Source: Bacillota bacterium (GTDB lineage Bacteria > Bacillota > Clostridia > Tissierellales > Tissierellaceae). From it: 58,528 nt of DNA. The stretch lies in assembly GCA_023388495.1 (NCBI GenBank), contig JAEWGC010000024.1, positions 1 through 58,528 on the forward strand, read 5' to 3'. The notes under the pieces are model-generated. The model had not been told where the DNA came from. It saw only the letters and a program-made list of their open reading frames with translations, and ran no database searches. The position numbers and the translations under genes were made by a program. Below are positions 44,683 to 53,411 of the stretch, one piece after another. Position 1 is the first letter of the stretch. Each line of letters starts with the position of its first letter.

Positions 44683-45261
44683 TTATACTAGCAGCGGCTG
44701 GACTTGCTTACCTTTTAATGCCTCTATTATAGTAGGTATTATCATGTCATAGTGAGCAATCAATGACGTAGGTTTTTTAACAGGATCATCTTGACCCAAA
44801 GGTACTAAATAAACATTCTTCTTATCTAACAATATACCTAAATTTTTTGCATTGCCACTAAGTCCATCATTGGTTGATATTGCAACAACTGCAGGCTTAT
44901 TATTTCTTAAATGTGCCTTAAAAGCCATACATACTGGTGTATCAGTAATTGCATTAGCTAATTTTGCAAGAGTGTTTCCTGTACAAGGTGCTACAACAAT
45001 TACATCTAGAAAGTTTTTAGGTCCTATCGTCTCTGCATCTTGTATAGTGGATATAATTTCCTTTCCAGTTGCCTTAGTTATTTTTTCTTTCCATTCTTCT
45101 GCTAACCCGAATCTAGTATCAAAATTACTTGCATTATATGACATAATTGGATATACATCTGCTCCTTCAGCAACTAATCTTTCTATTTCTATCAATACAG
45201 TATCAAATGTACAGAATGATCCTGTAATAGCTATTCCAACCTTTATTCCATTTAATAACAT
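44683..45261 (-). CDS. dpaB: Dipicolinate synthase subunit B (192 aa)
   Basis: This flavoprotein-like subunit of dipicolinate synthase has the flavodoxin-like start VGIAITGSFCTFDTVLIEIERLV and a VVAPCTGNTLAKLANAITDTPVCMA segment. With DpaA it makes dipicolinic acid, the spore-core chelator, from dihydrodipicolinate, in the mother cell. It starts 2 nt after dpaA ends. Its presence supports a sporulating host. Confidence 0.9.
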   Translation of the reverse strand: MLLNGIKVGIAITGSFCTFDTVLIEIERLVAEGADVYPIMSYNASNFDTRFGLAEEWKEKITKATGKEIISTIQDAETIGPKNFLDVIVVAPCTGNTLAKLANAITDTPVCMAFKAHLRNNKPAVVAISTNDGLSGNAKNLGILLDKKNVYLVPLGQDDPVKKPTSLIAHYDMIIPTIIEALKGKQVQPLLV

Positions 45262-45263
45262 TC

Positions 45264-46124
45264 TTATTCCCCCAATTCCCCGATAATATTGTAAATAGTA
45301 TTCTTCATTATCTCAGCTGCCGTCATTGGTGCAACCTTACCTGGTAACGCCAATGCCCAAACAGTTTTTACACCTAGCTCCTTAGATTTTTCAAAATCTA
45401 CTCCTCCAGGATTAGAAGCAAGATCTACTACTAAACACTCTTTTTTAAGTTTTAATAACATTTCTTCATTTAAAATCATAAATGGTATAGTGTTAAATAC
45501 TACATCCATCTCGTGAAGATAATCCTTTATATCATTTAAATGTACTGTCATATATCCATAGCTACTAATCCATGCTAAGTCCGCATAACTTCTAGCTTCT
45601 ACATATACATTGGCACCTAATCCTTGAAGCATTTTAGCAAGAACTTTACCTATTCTACCAAATCCTAAAATCATTACATTAGATCCATGAAGGGTAATTT
45701 CCGTGTTTTCCATAGCAACTTGAATTGCCCCCTCAGCAGTAGGAATAGAATTCAATACTGCCATCTCTTCCCTTTTGAGATAGTCTATATTAATAATGTT
45801 GTAGGAATTTGCAATATTAGATACTTCTTTAGATATTTTTCCGGCTATAAATATTTGGTTTGGCACCATATTTTTAAATATTTCTTCCATTTTTATTTTT
45901 TCTGAATATAAGGGTGTTTCTAAAAAAAGATTATCCCTAGAGCATGGTAAAGGCCCTATAATTATCTCAGTTCCTCTAATGGCTAAATCTAAATTCTCAC
46001 TTATCTTAAGTAGGTTATTCTCTAATTTATCAAAACCAAATAAATTAATATCGTGACCGTCTTCTTGAAGTAAACTTCCTAATTTAATACTCCTATCATC
46101 TCCACCTAATACTGCTATTTTCAT
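45264..46124 (-). CDS. dpaA: Dipicolinate synthase subunit A (286 aa)
   Basis: This NAD(P)-binding subunit has a Rossmann core at HGSNVMILGFGRIGKVLAKMLQGLG and the C-terminal DLASNPGGVDFEKSKELGVKTVWALALPGKVAPMTA typical of SpoVFA/DpaA. An N-terminal Rossmann-like segment begins MKIAVLGGDDRSIKL. It pairs with dpaB. Many clostridia lack DpaAB and use an electron-transfer flavoprotein instead, so this pair is informative about lineage. Confidence 0.92.
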   Translation of the reverse strand: MKIAVLGGDDRSIKLGSLLQEDGHDINLFGFDKLENNLLKISENLDLAIRGTEIIIGPLPCSRDNLFLETPLYSEKIKMEEIFKNMVPNQIFIAGKISKEVSNIANSYNIINIDYLKREEMAVLNSIPTAEGAIQVAMENTEITLHGSNVMILGFGRIGKVLAKMLQGLGANVYVEARSYADLAWISSYGYMTVHLNDIKDYLHEMDVVFNTIPFMILNEEMLLKLKKECLVVDLASNPGGVDFEKSKELGVKTVWALALPGKVAPMTAAEIMKNTIYNIIGELGE

Positions 46125-46211
46125 CTTTTCCCTCCCATATCCAAAAATATTAAAAGATTAATACATATTATGAGTTTAGGAGGTTAAGGTGCTTGTATAT
46201 ATGTATAAAGA

Positions 46212-46245
46212 AAAAGTCCTAAGGAGATAAATTCCTTAAGACTTT
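46212..46245 (-). terminator. Terminator after the first DMT transporter gene
   Basis: AAAAGTCCTAAGGA (46212-46225) pairs with TCCTTAAGACTTTT (46232-46245) with one G-U pair and a 6-nt loop. Confidence 0.75.
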
Positions 46246-46266
46246 TGTAATAACAAATATTAACTT

Positions 46267-47166
46267 TTAAAATAAAAACAATACCGCTACACCTGCTACA
46301 GTTATCATAGCTCCTAATATTTCTTTAAATTTAATTTTCTCCTTGAAAACCAGAATCGATAGTGGAATTATAGTAACAGGAACTATTGAAGTTATTGTAG
46401 ATGATATTCCCGCTGAAGTATATTGTAAGGATAATAAAGATAATGATACTCCAACAAAAGGACCAAAAATAGAGCCTATAGTAACTCCAAGCATAGCTTT
46501 CTTATCCTTTAATGCCTGTTTTAAATCGTCCCATTTCTTTAGGTATATGAATAATGCTGTAAAGCTTATAAATCCAGCTATTATACGAATCTGAGTGGCG
46601 GCAAAAGGATTATATCCGCCCATTCCTACCTTGCTAAATATTAACCCTATTGCTTGTCCAAGAGAACCTAAAAATGCATATATAAGTCCCTTTACCGAAT
46701 GAGTCACCTGAACCTTTTTTTCATCAGGATTTTTACTTAATATAACTATTGCTATACCACAGAGAGTTATTGACATACCAAATATACTAGCTAATCCTAA
46801 CCTTTCACCAAAAACAATAAAACCCAATAATGCTGTAATAGGTGGAGATGTGGCCATTATCAACATGGATACTCTAGATCCTACTTCTAGATAAGATTGA
46901 AATAAAAACAAATCACCTATAAAAAATCCTATTAATCCTGAAATACTTAAAAATATCCAATTCTTCGATGTAGCATCTAAAGGTAAAAAATATCCTCTAG
47001 TAAAAAAGGTAAATAAACTGATAAATATAAAACCTGTAATAAGTCTGATATAATTTACAGCTAATGAACCTACCTTTTTCCCTGCTAACTCAAACGAAGT
47101 TGCACTTAATGACCAGCAAAAGGCAGTACCTAATGCAGCTAATTCTCCAATATTCCCTTTAAGCAT
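46267..47166 (-). CDS. EamA/DMT-family transporter (299 aa)
   Basis: Ten hydrophobic helices in two EamA repeats (ELAALGTAFCWSLSATSFELAGKKV; GLIYAFLGSLGQAIGLIFSKVGM). DMT proteins export amino acids, nucleotides or other metabolites, or import. Substrate is unknown. It is the first of three DMT transporters in this window (also 47316-48179 and 48842-49708); they are not close copies of each other. Confidence 0.88.
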   Translation of the reverse strand: MLKGNIGELAALGTAFCWSLSATSFELAGKKVGSLAVNYIRLITGFIFISLFTFFTRGYFLPLDATSKNWIFLSISGLIGFFIGDLFLFQSYLEVGSRVSMLIMATSPPITALLGFIVFGERLGLASIFGMSITLCGIAIVILSKNPDEKKVQVTHSVKGLIYAFLGSLGQAIGLIFSKVGMGGYNPFAATQIRIIAGFISFTALFIYLKKWDDLKQALKDKKAMLGVTIGSIFGPFVGVSLSLLSLQYTSAGISSTITSIVPVTIIPLSILVFKEKIKFKEILGAMITVAGVAVLFLF

Positions 47167-47236
47167 TTTTAGTCCTCTCTTTCGTAGTTAATATATGGTA
47201 TATATTATAGTATTTTGCTTGTATATTCAATATAGA

Positions 47237-47284
47237 AATGGGACGTTCCTTCTATGCTAAAAGCAAAAAGAACCGTCTGTACCC
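47237..47284. repeat. Imperfect hairpin/repeat candidate
   Basis: GGGACGTTCCTT and AAAGAACCGTCTGTACCC form an imperfect inverted pair around a short spacer with AAAAGCAAAAAG. It resembles the GGGACGGTTCTTTTTG-type hairpin repeats of clostridial genomes, known from experience, and lies in the gap between two DMT genes. Low confidence. Confidence 0.3.
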
Positions 47285-47315
47285 ATGCTACTGGGCGCCT
47301 TGCTGTTTCTGCTGC

Positions 47316-48179
47316 TTATTCCTCTTGAAGTTTCTCCTTTCCTTCTAACTTAGATACATACATGCCCCTCAATAATACAGTAACTATAACTACTATACCG
47401 CCTATGACAGCATATGTCCCAGGCTTTTCACCTGCAAAGATATATACCCATAATGGATTTAACAAAGGTTCCATAACAGTAATTAAGATGGCTTCTAATG
47501 CAGTAAGATATCTTGTTGATTGTACATAGAATATATAAGGAATACCAAGTTGAAATACTCCCATTATAATGATTATAATGATACTTTTGATATCTGATAA
47601 TGGGTTGAATATAAAGAAGGGTATCGCTATAATAAATGTCAAAATATTTCCAAAGAATGTAGTGTCTATAACTGAACCATCTTTTTGTAATCTAAGTGAT
47701 ATGGTCATACATGCCAAAGAAAATCCTGATAATATAGCTATAATATTACCGAATGTATTTCCTATATTCACATTATCTATGAAAAATAATATCATTCCTA
47801 AAAATACAACTGTAATTGAAAGAATATCATACCATCTAATTTTTTCCTTTAAAATCCATACTCCTAGAATTGCCACAAAAATAGGTGCTGTATATTGTAA
47901 TAATATTGCATTTGCTGATGTAGTCAATTTGTTTGCCATAATAAAACATAACATAGTGGTACAAGTAGTTATGGTACCTAGAATCTGTGGTTTTGATTTT
48001 GTAAATTTGGGTTTCTTTATATAAGTCAGCATCACTAATGCAGCTATAAAACTTCTCAAGCCTGCTATTGATACTGGATTCCAATCTACTAATTTAACAA
48101 ATATACCCCCTGTGCTCCACATTGTTGAAGCAATTGCAGCTAAAATAATTCCTTTATACCTATCTTTTTTTATATTCAT
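47316..48179 (-). CDS. EamA/DMT-family transporter (287 aa)
   Basis: Ten hydrophobic helices in two EamA repeats (GIILAAIASTMWSTGGIFVKL; GFSLACMTISLRLQKDGSVID), ending in a basic-acidic cytoplasmic tail KLEGKEKLQEE. Substrate unknown. The gene lies beside, and transcribes away from, a decayed pyruvate carboxylase fragment; no functional link is visible. Confidence 0.88.
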   Translation of the reverse strand: MNIKKDRYKGIILAAIASTMWSTGGIFVKLVDWNPVSIAGLRSFIAALVMLTYIKKPKFTKSKPQILGTITTCTTMLCFIMANKLTTSANAILLQYTAPIFVAILGVWILKEKIRWYDILSITVVFLGMILFFIDNVNIGNTFGNIIAILSGFSLACMTISLRLQKDGSVIDTTFFGNILTFIIAIPFFIFNPLSDIKSIIIIIIMGVFQLGIPYIFYVQSTRYLTALEAILITVMEPLLNPLWVYIFAGEKPGTYAVIGGIVVIVTVLLRGMYVSKLEGKEKLQEE

Positions 48180-48267
48180 TTATTTACCATCCTCTATTAG
48201 ATATTCTATTCTATATATTCTACATAATTTCCTTTGATTTTTCTATACTTTTTTACAGTAAATTATT

Positions 48268-48301
48268 AAAAGGTTAGGCTAATCATTTAGCCTAACCTTT
48301 T
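48268..48301 (-). terminator. Terminator left behind the pyruvate carboxylase remnant
   Basis: AAAAGGTTAGGCTA (48268-48281) pairs perfectly with TAGCCTAACCTTTT (48288-48301), loop 6 nt, 5 nt past the remnant stop codon. Confidence 0.85.
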
Positions 48302-48305
48302 ATCT

Positions 48306-48617
48306 TTATACTAGCCTTATTAAAAGCTTTCCTGCCTTTATATTTTGACCTTCTTTAACAGCTATTGCTGCTACAATTCCTGTAGTTGCTGCAGTAATTT
48401 GAGTTTCCATCTTCATTGCTTCAATTATTGCCACCAGCTGATTTTCTTCAACTCTATCACCAGATTTCACTAAGATCTTTGCTACAGTTCCAGGTATACT
48501 TGAACCGATTTCTCCTTCCCTTAGACCATGGAAGAATATATCGCTTCTCATCCTAGTAAAGTCACCATACTCTTTTATATATTTTAAATAGTCTTCGAAT
48601 ACCTTAGGATAAATGAT
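48306..48617 (-). pseudogene. pyc: Pyruvate carboxylase 3' remnant (biotin carboxyl carrier domain)
   Basis: The minus-strand frame reads IYPKVFEDYLKYIKEYGDFTRMR, then SDIFFHGLREGEIG, then a biotinyl domain with the biotin Lys in EAMKMETQI and the C-terminus GKLLIRLV. This is the end of pyruvate carboxylase (carboxyltransferase tail and carrier domain) and nothing more. In-frame stops lie just upstream (near 48618-48623) and no ribosome site precedes the first ATG (48551), so it is a decayed fragment, not a small independent carrier. It keeps the parent gene's terminator. The rest of pyc is absent from the window. Confidence 0.75.
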
Positions 48618-48841
48618 TTTTTCTTATTAAAGCTATATAATTCCTATCATTCTTTATCAAATGGCTCTTATATTAGATTGCGATTACATCTCCCTTCACC
48701 CATTCGCTTTAATGCATTAAATATATTTCAAACAGTGACCCATGATAATATTCTGTATCTTTCCACTATAGTGATTGCTTATAACATAAAATTTTTATAT
48801 ACTAAATAAGTAATCATTTATAGGATTGGGGAGGGTTTATT

Positions 48842-49708
48842 GTGAGCATCAAATCTAAAGGGATTTTAGCAGTTATTATTTCTGCAACTATTTTTGGAAG
48901 TATGCCTTTAATGGCTAAAATTGTCTATGAAGCAGGAGGAAATGCCATTAGCTTAACATTTTATAGGTTTTTAATGATACTTCCTTTTTTATATTTATTA
49001 ATTAAGAAAAATGAGAAGGAAACTATAAAAATTACAAAAGAGGAATTCAAAAAAATAACTTTTGTAGGAACATTGGGATATGGAGCAACCGCATTATTAT
49101 TATATTTATCATATAACTATATCCCCTCTGGTATGGCAACAACAATACATTTCATATATCCTATATTTGTAATACTTGGATGTATATTGTTTTTTAAAGA
49201 AAAGCCAAGCCTCATAAAAATAATTGCAGTTATCCTATGCTTATTAGGGGTTCTAATGTTCTATGATGGTAATGGTGAGATTAATTTCCTTGGAATATTC
49301 CTTTCCTTTGCATCAAGTATTACCTTTGCCTTTTATACTGTCTATTTAGATAAAAGTGGCTTAAAACAAATAAGCACAATAAAATTAACATTTTATTTAT
49401 GTTTAATAGCATCTATAATGATGTTAATCTTTAGTATAGCAACTAGAACGTTTACTATTAATATGGAACCATTGGGATGGTTAATGACATTATTATTATC
49501 TTTATCAGTTGGATTAGGCGTAAACTTTTTTCAGATGGGCATTAAAATTGTGGGACCACAAAGCACATCTATCTTAAGCACTTTCGAACCTATTACTAGT
49601 GTTATTATAGGAGTATTAATATTAAATGAAAGTTTTGGAATAAAAACTTTTTTGGGAATTGGGCTAATATTACTGGCAGTTATACTAATCTCCATCTTTG
49701 ATAAGTAA
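48842..49708 (+). CDS. EamA/DMT-family transporter (288 aa)
   Basis: Two EamA repeats with ten helices (GILAVIISATIFGSMPLMAKIVYEAG; GIFLSFASSITFAFYTVYLDKSG). The GTG start follows GGGGAGGGTT. Substrate is unknown. It ends in a hairpin terminator (49712-49761) that is also part of a dispersed repeat. The 224-bp gap before it (48618-48841) shows no gene. Confidence 0.88.
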   Translation: MSIKSKGILAVIISATIFGSMPLMAKIVYEAGGNAISLTFYRFLMILPFLYLLIKKNEKETIKITKEEFKKITFVGTLGYGATALLLYLSYNYIPSGMATTIHFIYPIFVILGCILFFKEKPSLIKIIAVILCLLGVLMFYDGNGEINFLGIFLSFASSITFAFYTVYLDKSGLKQISTIKLTFYLCLIASIMMLIFSIATRTFTINMEPLGWLMTLLLSLSVGLGVNFFQMGIKIVGPQSTSILSTFEPITSVIIGVLILNESFGIKTFLGIGLILLAVILISIFDK

Positions 49709-49711
49709 ATT

Positions 49712-49761
49712 AAAACTCCTTTCTAGTTTTAATCTTATTTGATTATCTAGAAAGGAGTTTT
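49712..49761. terminator. Hairpin terminator, copy 1 of a dispersed hairpin repeat
   Basis: AAAACTCCTTTCTAG (49712-49726) pairs perfectly with CTAGAAAGGAGTTTT (49747-49761). It separates convergent genes. Stem and loop (49716-49757) resemble the hairpin at 58442-58486 read on the opposite strand. Confidence 0.75.
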
Positions 49762-49763
49762 TA

Positions 49764-50363
49764 TTATTTAAATATCTTGATTCTTTCATCTAGTGGAGCG
49801 TATTCTTTTTCTCCTGGCTCAGATGTTGGTTTCCCAAATGGCATTTGAGCTATTAACTTCCAGTTACTAGGTATATTCCATTCCTTTTTTACATCTTCTT
49901 CAATAAGTTCATTATAGTGCTGTAAAGATGCTCCATATCCTTCTACTTCTAATGCAGTCCATATTACAAACTGGTGCATTCCACTTGCTTGCTGTGACCA
50001 GATAGGGAAATTGTCCTTATAGCTTGGAAATTCTTTTTGAAGGTATTCCACTATACTATTATCTTCAAAGAATAAAATTGTTCCATACCCAGCGCTAAAT
50101 GAATTAATCTTTTCTTCTGTAGATGAAAATTTATCAGCTGGTACTATCTTTTTCAACGCTTCTTTAGTTATATCCCATAGCTTTGTATGATGTTTTTCTA
50201 ATAATAAAACTACTCTTGCACTTTGTGAGTTAAAGGCCGAGGGTGTATGTTTTACTGCATGTTCTATAATTTCTTGAATTCTTTCATCAGATACTACTAC
50301 ATCTTTATTGATACCATAATATGTTCTTCTGTTTTCTACTGCTTTATTAAAGTTCATTGTCAT
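49764..50363 (-). CDS. Nitroreductase-family FMN oxidoreductase (199 aa)
   Basis: This NAD(P)H-dependent flavoprotein has the N-terminal RRTYYGI FMN-phosphate pattern, TPSAFNSQSARVVLL, and a second half with FPIWSQQASGMHQFVIWTALEVEGYGASLQH and WKLIAQMPFGKP. Length is normal for the HxlR-controlled small nitroreductases. It follows a damaged pirin gene by 15 nt and probably shares its promoter. Substrate (nitroaromatics, quinones) is not known. Confidence 0.88.
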   Translation of the reverse strand: MTMNFNKAVENRRTYYGINKDVVVSDERIQEIIEHAVKHTPSAFNSQSARVVLLLEKHHTKLWDITKEALKKIVPADKFSSTEEKINSFSAGYGTILFFEDNSIVEYLQKEFPSYKDNFPIWSQQASGMHQFVIWTALEVEGYGASLQHYNELIEEDVKKEWNIPSNWKLIAQMPFGKPTSEPGEKEYAPLDERIKIFK

Positions 50364-50378
50364 TTCTTATTCCTCCAT

Positions 50379-50690
50379 TTAATTTTGTCTTTTCATTTCT
50401 ATGATTAAAATATGAGATTGTACATGTCCTCTTGTGATTGTATTCTTATTTCCCATACTATCTCCATGTGTGAGCTCTCCATCTACTACATAGGATATTA
50501 TCTCCATATCCTTATGAGGGTGCATTTCAAATCCTGTATTAGTTTTAACTAAATCATCATTTAATACTCTCAATACTCCGAAATTCATATTATCTTTATT
50601 GTAGTAGTTGGAAAAAGAAAAGTGAAAAATACTTTGTAGCCAACCTAGATCAGATCTACCCATGTTTTTATTATCTAATTTTCTCAACAT
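50379..50690 (-). CDS. Pirin-family protein with a large internal deletion (103 aa)
   Basis: The N-terminal pirin cupin is recognisable: MGRSDLGWLQSIFHFSFSNYYN, then GFEMHPHKDMEIISYVVDGELTHGDSMGNK with the metal His residues, then NTITRGHVQ. Normal pirins are about 230 residues. After GHVQ, where YMSAGTGV.HSE is expected, the frame goes straight to SHILIIEMKRQN, which resembles the usual C-terminal end of clostridial pirins. So an in-frame deletion of roughly 130 residues joins the two ends. The remaining protein is probably non-functional. Confidence 0.7.
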   Translation of the reverse strand: MLRKLDNKNMGRSDLGWLQSIFHFSFSNYYNKDNMNFGVLRVLNDDLVKTNTGFEMHPHKDMEIISYVVDGELTHGDSMGNKNTITRGHVQSHILIIEMKRQN

Positions 50691-50826
50691 AGTCTTCTCT
50701 CCTTAATTAAATTACTTTTTTAAATTATATTTTTATTGATTACTTGCTTACTTTTTATTACCTAGTATAATTATATTATTACATAAGATAATTTACTTGT
50801 CAACCATAAATTTATAAAACACATAA

Positions 50827-50857
50827 AAAAATCCTCTAATTAAAATAGAGGATTTTT
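50827..50857 (-). terminator. Terminator of the HxlR regulator gene
   Basis: AAAAATCCTCTA (50827-50838) pairs with TAGAGGATTTTT (50846-50857), loop 7 nt. Confidence 0.8.
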
Positions 50858-50874
50858 AGTAGTTTATTTAGTTA

Positions 50875-51183
50875 TTAGCCCCATTTTTCAGCCCATTTTT
50901 GTATTTCATCCATAGCTGCACTAAGTTCCTTACCTTTTTCTGTAAGCTCATACTCAATTCTTACGGGAGTCTCCGGATATACTTTTCGTATAACTATACC
51001 TTCTTGTTCTAGTTCTTTAAATCTTTCTGTGAGCATTCGTGCACTCATATTTGGTATTGCCGCTGATATATCAGTAAAACGCTTTTGTCCATTTAATAAT
51101 GTTCTTATAATTAATCCAGTCCATCTTTTTCCCAATAATTCAAAAGCATCTTCAAATTTAGGACACAAATGATATTTTTCCAT
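50875..51183 (-). CDS. HxlR-family transcriptional regulator (102 aa)
   Basis: A single winged-helix domain with CPKFEDAFELLGKRWTGLIIRTLL, then FTDISAAIPNMSARMLTERFKELE and VRIEYELTEKGKEL, matching HxlR/YodB-type regulators. The Cys at residue 7 is in the position of the redox- or quinone-sensing Cys of such proteins. It is in line with, and upstream of, the damaged pirin and nitroreductase genes, its likely targets. Confidence 0.92.
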   Translation of the reverse strand: MEKYHLCPKFEDAFELLGKRWTGLIIRTLLNGQKRFTDISAAIPNMSARMLTERFKELEQEGIVIRKVYPETPVRIEYELTEKGKELSAAMDEIQKWAEKWG

Positions 51184-51390
51184 TTATACTCACCACCTAT
51201 TAATATTATATCATAGTTAGTTTAATAAAGTAAGTATATTATTATACTATACTTATGAAATGAAAGAAACATTAAACCTTCTTTATAGTTCTCTTAAGAA
51301 CTATAATATTTTTCAATTTGACTAACTCCTTAGCCAATCATATAATAAGCTTTGGTCTAATTGCCTCATAAAGTAAATAGGAGTGATCAA

Positions 51391-51951
51391 ATGAATAAAA
51401 ATAAAAAAGTCATAATACTATCCCACTGTATATTAAATGAATATTCTAAGGTGAAAAAATGGGATAAGGAAGAGAATATAACAGAATTAGACACCATGAA
51501 CTTTTTAAAATTTCTTTTAGATAATGAAATTGGCATTATTCAAATGCCCTGCCCTGAGTTAACAGGATATGGATTAAAAAGATGGGGTCAAGTTAAAGAA
51601 CAATATGATCATCCCCATTATAGAAAAATGTGTAGAGAACTATTTAAACCAATCTTAGACTACATATTAGAATATCAATCTAATGATGTTGAAGTAATAT
51701 CCTTGATGGGGATATATGGAAGTCCAACTTGTGGAGTATATAGAACTTGCTCTGGTAATTGGGGAGGTGAAATAGGATCTAACCCAGATATTCAAAGCAC
51801 CATTTCTACTGTTTCTAGTATTGATGACAGTGGAATATTTATGGAGGAAATAGAAAAGATTCTTAAAGATAATAATTTAAATATACCTATGATAGATTTT
51901 CATAAAGAAAACTTAGTATCTATAATAAATCAAATTCAAAACTACCTATAG
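51391..51951 (+). CDS. TudS/DUF523-like Cys-rich protein (186 aa)
   Basis: Visible conserved Cys are in IILSHCILNEY, IQMPCPELTGYG and GIYGSPTCGVYRTC; the S-P-T-C-G motif with upstream Cys suggests a [4Fe-4S] cluster as in DUF523/TudS-type desulfidases, close to the CD3072-like group. The enzyme role is not established. The ATG at 51391 follows AGGAG at 7 nt; the longer frame from 51361 has no ribosome site. The gene ends at a hairpin. Confidence 0.75.
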   Translation: MNKNKKVIILSHCILNEYSKVKKWDKEENITELDTMNFLKFLLDNEIGIIQMPCPELTGYGLKRWGQVKEQYDHPHYRKMCRELFKPILDYILEYQSNDVEVISLMGIYGSPTCGVYRTCSGNWGGEIGSNPDIQSTISTVSSIDDSGIFMEEIEKILKDNNLNIPMIDFHKENLVSIINQIQNYL

Positions 51952-51952
51952 A

Positions 51953-51976
51953 AAAGCGGCTTAAATAAGCCGCTTT
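51953..51976. terminator. Hairpin terminator between convergent genes
   Basis: AAAGCGGCTTA (51953-51963) pairs with TAAGCCGCTTT (51966-51976) in the gap between the TudS-like gene and the binding-protein gene. Confidence 0.7.
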
Positions 51977-51980
51977 CAAA

Positions 51981-53351
51981 TTAGTTCTTTCTTGCTTCTT
52001 CTAATGCTCTTTCTCCTCTTTCTTGAGCATCTTTTAAAGCATCTGGTATTGACTTTTGTCCAGCAAATACTAGATCTAACTCTTCACCTAGTACATCTAA
52101 TGCATTTATTCCACCAATATTCCTTGTACCTTGGAACCCAATATCAAAGCTTTCTAGTCCAACTGCTTTAATTGGAGCTGATTCTAAATATGTCTTATAT
52201 TCAGGGATTTCTCTAGCAGAATATCTAACTGGTAAATATCCTGTTTGTTGTGCTAAGTAAGCTGTATTTTCTGGTGTTGATAAAAATTTACTAAATAACC
52301 AAGCACCTAGTTTTTCTTCTGGTGTACCAGTATTATATACTGCCACATTTGTACCATAGTATAATTGATCATTTGTCTTGTATCCTGGCAGTGGTGCTGC
52401 AAATATGTTTATTCCTTCTAAAGTATTCTTTTCGATAGTTGATATAGCTGATGTAGATGCTACACACATTGCTGCTCTTCCTTGTGATAAGGGTACGTTT
52501 GCATATTTATCTTCTCCTGCTGTACGAGCCACTTTTGCTTGCATTAAGCTATTTAAGAACTCAACTGCTTCAGCTGTTTCTGGAGTATTAAAGTATAATT
52601 CATTCTTCTCTTCACTCATAGTTGCTCCGCCTGCTTGTTTTAACCAAGGAGCTATATCAGTAGAAATATTGTTTGCAAATACTATTCCATATACATCTGG
52701 TTCTCCATCTCCATCAGTATCTTTTGTTAATGTTTCTGCTGCTGCTTTCCACTCTTCCCATGTAGTTGGTACATCAATTCCTGCTTCTTTAAACATATCT
52801 ACATTATAGAATAGAACCATTTGACTCTTATTAAATGGCATAGCATATTGATTACCATCCCAAATACCATCATCTAAGAACAATGCTGGATAATCAGCTA
52901 ATTCTTCTTTAGTTAGTCCAACTTTTTCATTTTCCATATAAGGATTTAAGTTTTCAACTAATCCTTTTTCTACATACCAGGATAATCTATTGCAATAGAT
53001 TTGAGTCATAGTAGGTAATTGATTTGCTTTAGCAGCAGCCATTAGTTTCTCGAATAACTCTCTATAGTTTCCTTGAAATTGAAGATTTATCTTTATATTT
53101 GGATTTTCATCCATAAAATTATTTGCTAAATTAACTAAAGCCTCTTCATTAGAGCCACTCATTGCATGCCAAAATACTACTTCTGTTGGTTCAGTAATTT
53201 CTGTTGCAATTACATCTTCTTTAATTTCTCCTACATCGTCAGTTTTTTCATTGTCACCTACTGGTGGACTATCTACAGGTTTTGAGTTACATCCAATAAG
53301 TCCTAATGATAAAGTAAGTACTAAAAGTAATGCTAATAACCGTTTCTTCAT
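51981..53351 (-). CDS. Carbohydrate-type ABC importer, binding lipoprotein (456 aa)
   Basis: The signal LLALLLVLTLSLGLIGCNSK has a lipobox (LIGC), so the mature protein should be lipid-anchored. A family-1 solute-binding fold follows: EVVFWHAMSGSNEEALVNLA, YWQ-like NRLSWYVEKGLVENL, and MVLFYNVDMFKEAGIDVPTTWEEW. It resembles UgpB-type glycerol-3-phosphate binders, but context (divergent pseudouridine kinase and glycosidase) points to a nucleoside. It is the last gene of the transporter operon (51981-56205). Confidence 0.85.
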   Translation of the reverse strand: MKKRLLALLLVLTLSLGLIGCNSKPVDSPPVGDNEKTDDVGEIKEDVIATEITEPTEVVFWHAMSGSNEEALVNLANNFMDENPNIKINLQFQGNYRELFEKLMAAAKANQLPTMTQIYCNRLSWYVEKGLVENLNPYMENEKVGLTKEELADYPALFLDDGIWDGNQYAMPFNKSQMVLFYNVDMFKEAGIDVPTTWEEWKAAAETLTKDTDGDGEPDVYGIVFANNISTDIAPWLKQAGGATMSEEKNELYFNTPETAEAVEFLNSLMQAKVARTAGEDKYANVPLSQGRAAMCVASTSAISTIEKNTLEGINIFAAPLPGYKTNDQLYYGTNVAVYNTGTPEEKLGAWLFSKFLSTPENTAYLAQQTGYLPVRYSAREIPEYKTYLESAPIKAVGLESFDIGFQGTRNIGGINALDVLGEELDLVFAGQKSIPDALKDAQERGERALEEARKN

Positions 53352-53411
53352 TTATTATTCCTCCATATATATTTTATTATTTTATTTAAACACCTATTAG
53401 GTGCATAAAAC

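Noticed and set aside
48306..48551. Independent small biotin carrier protein (81 aa)
   Set aside because: The reading frame continues upstream with clear pyruvate carboxylase tail sequence, lacks a ribosome site, and is cut by stops, so it is better explained as a remnant.
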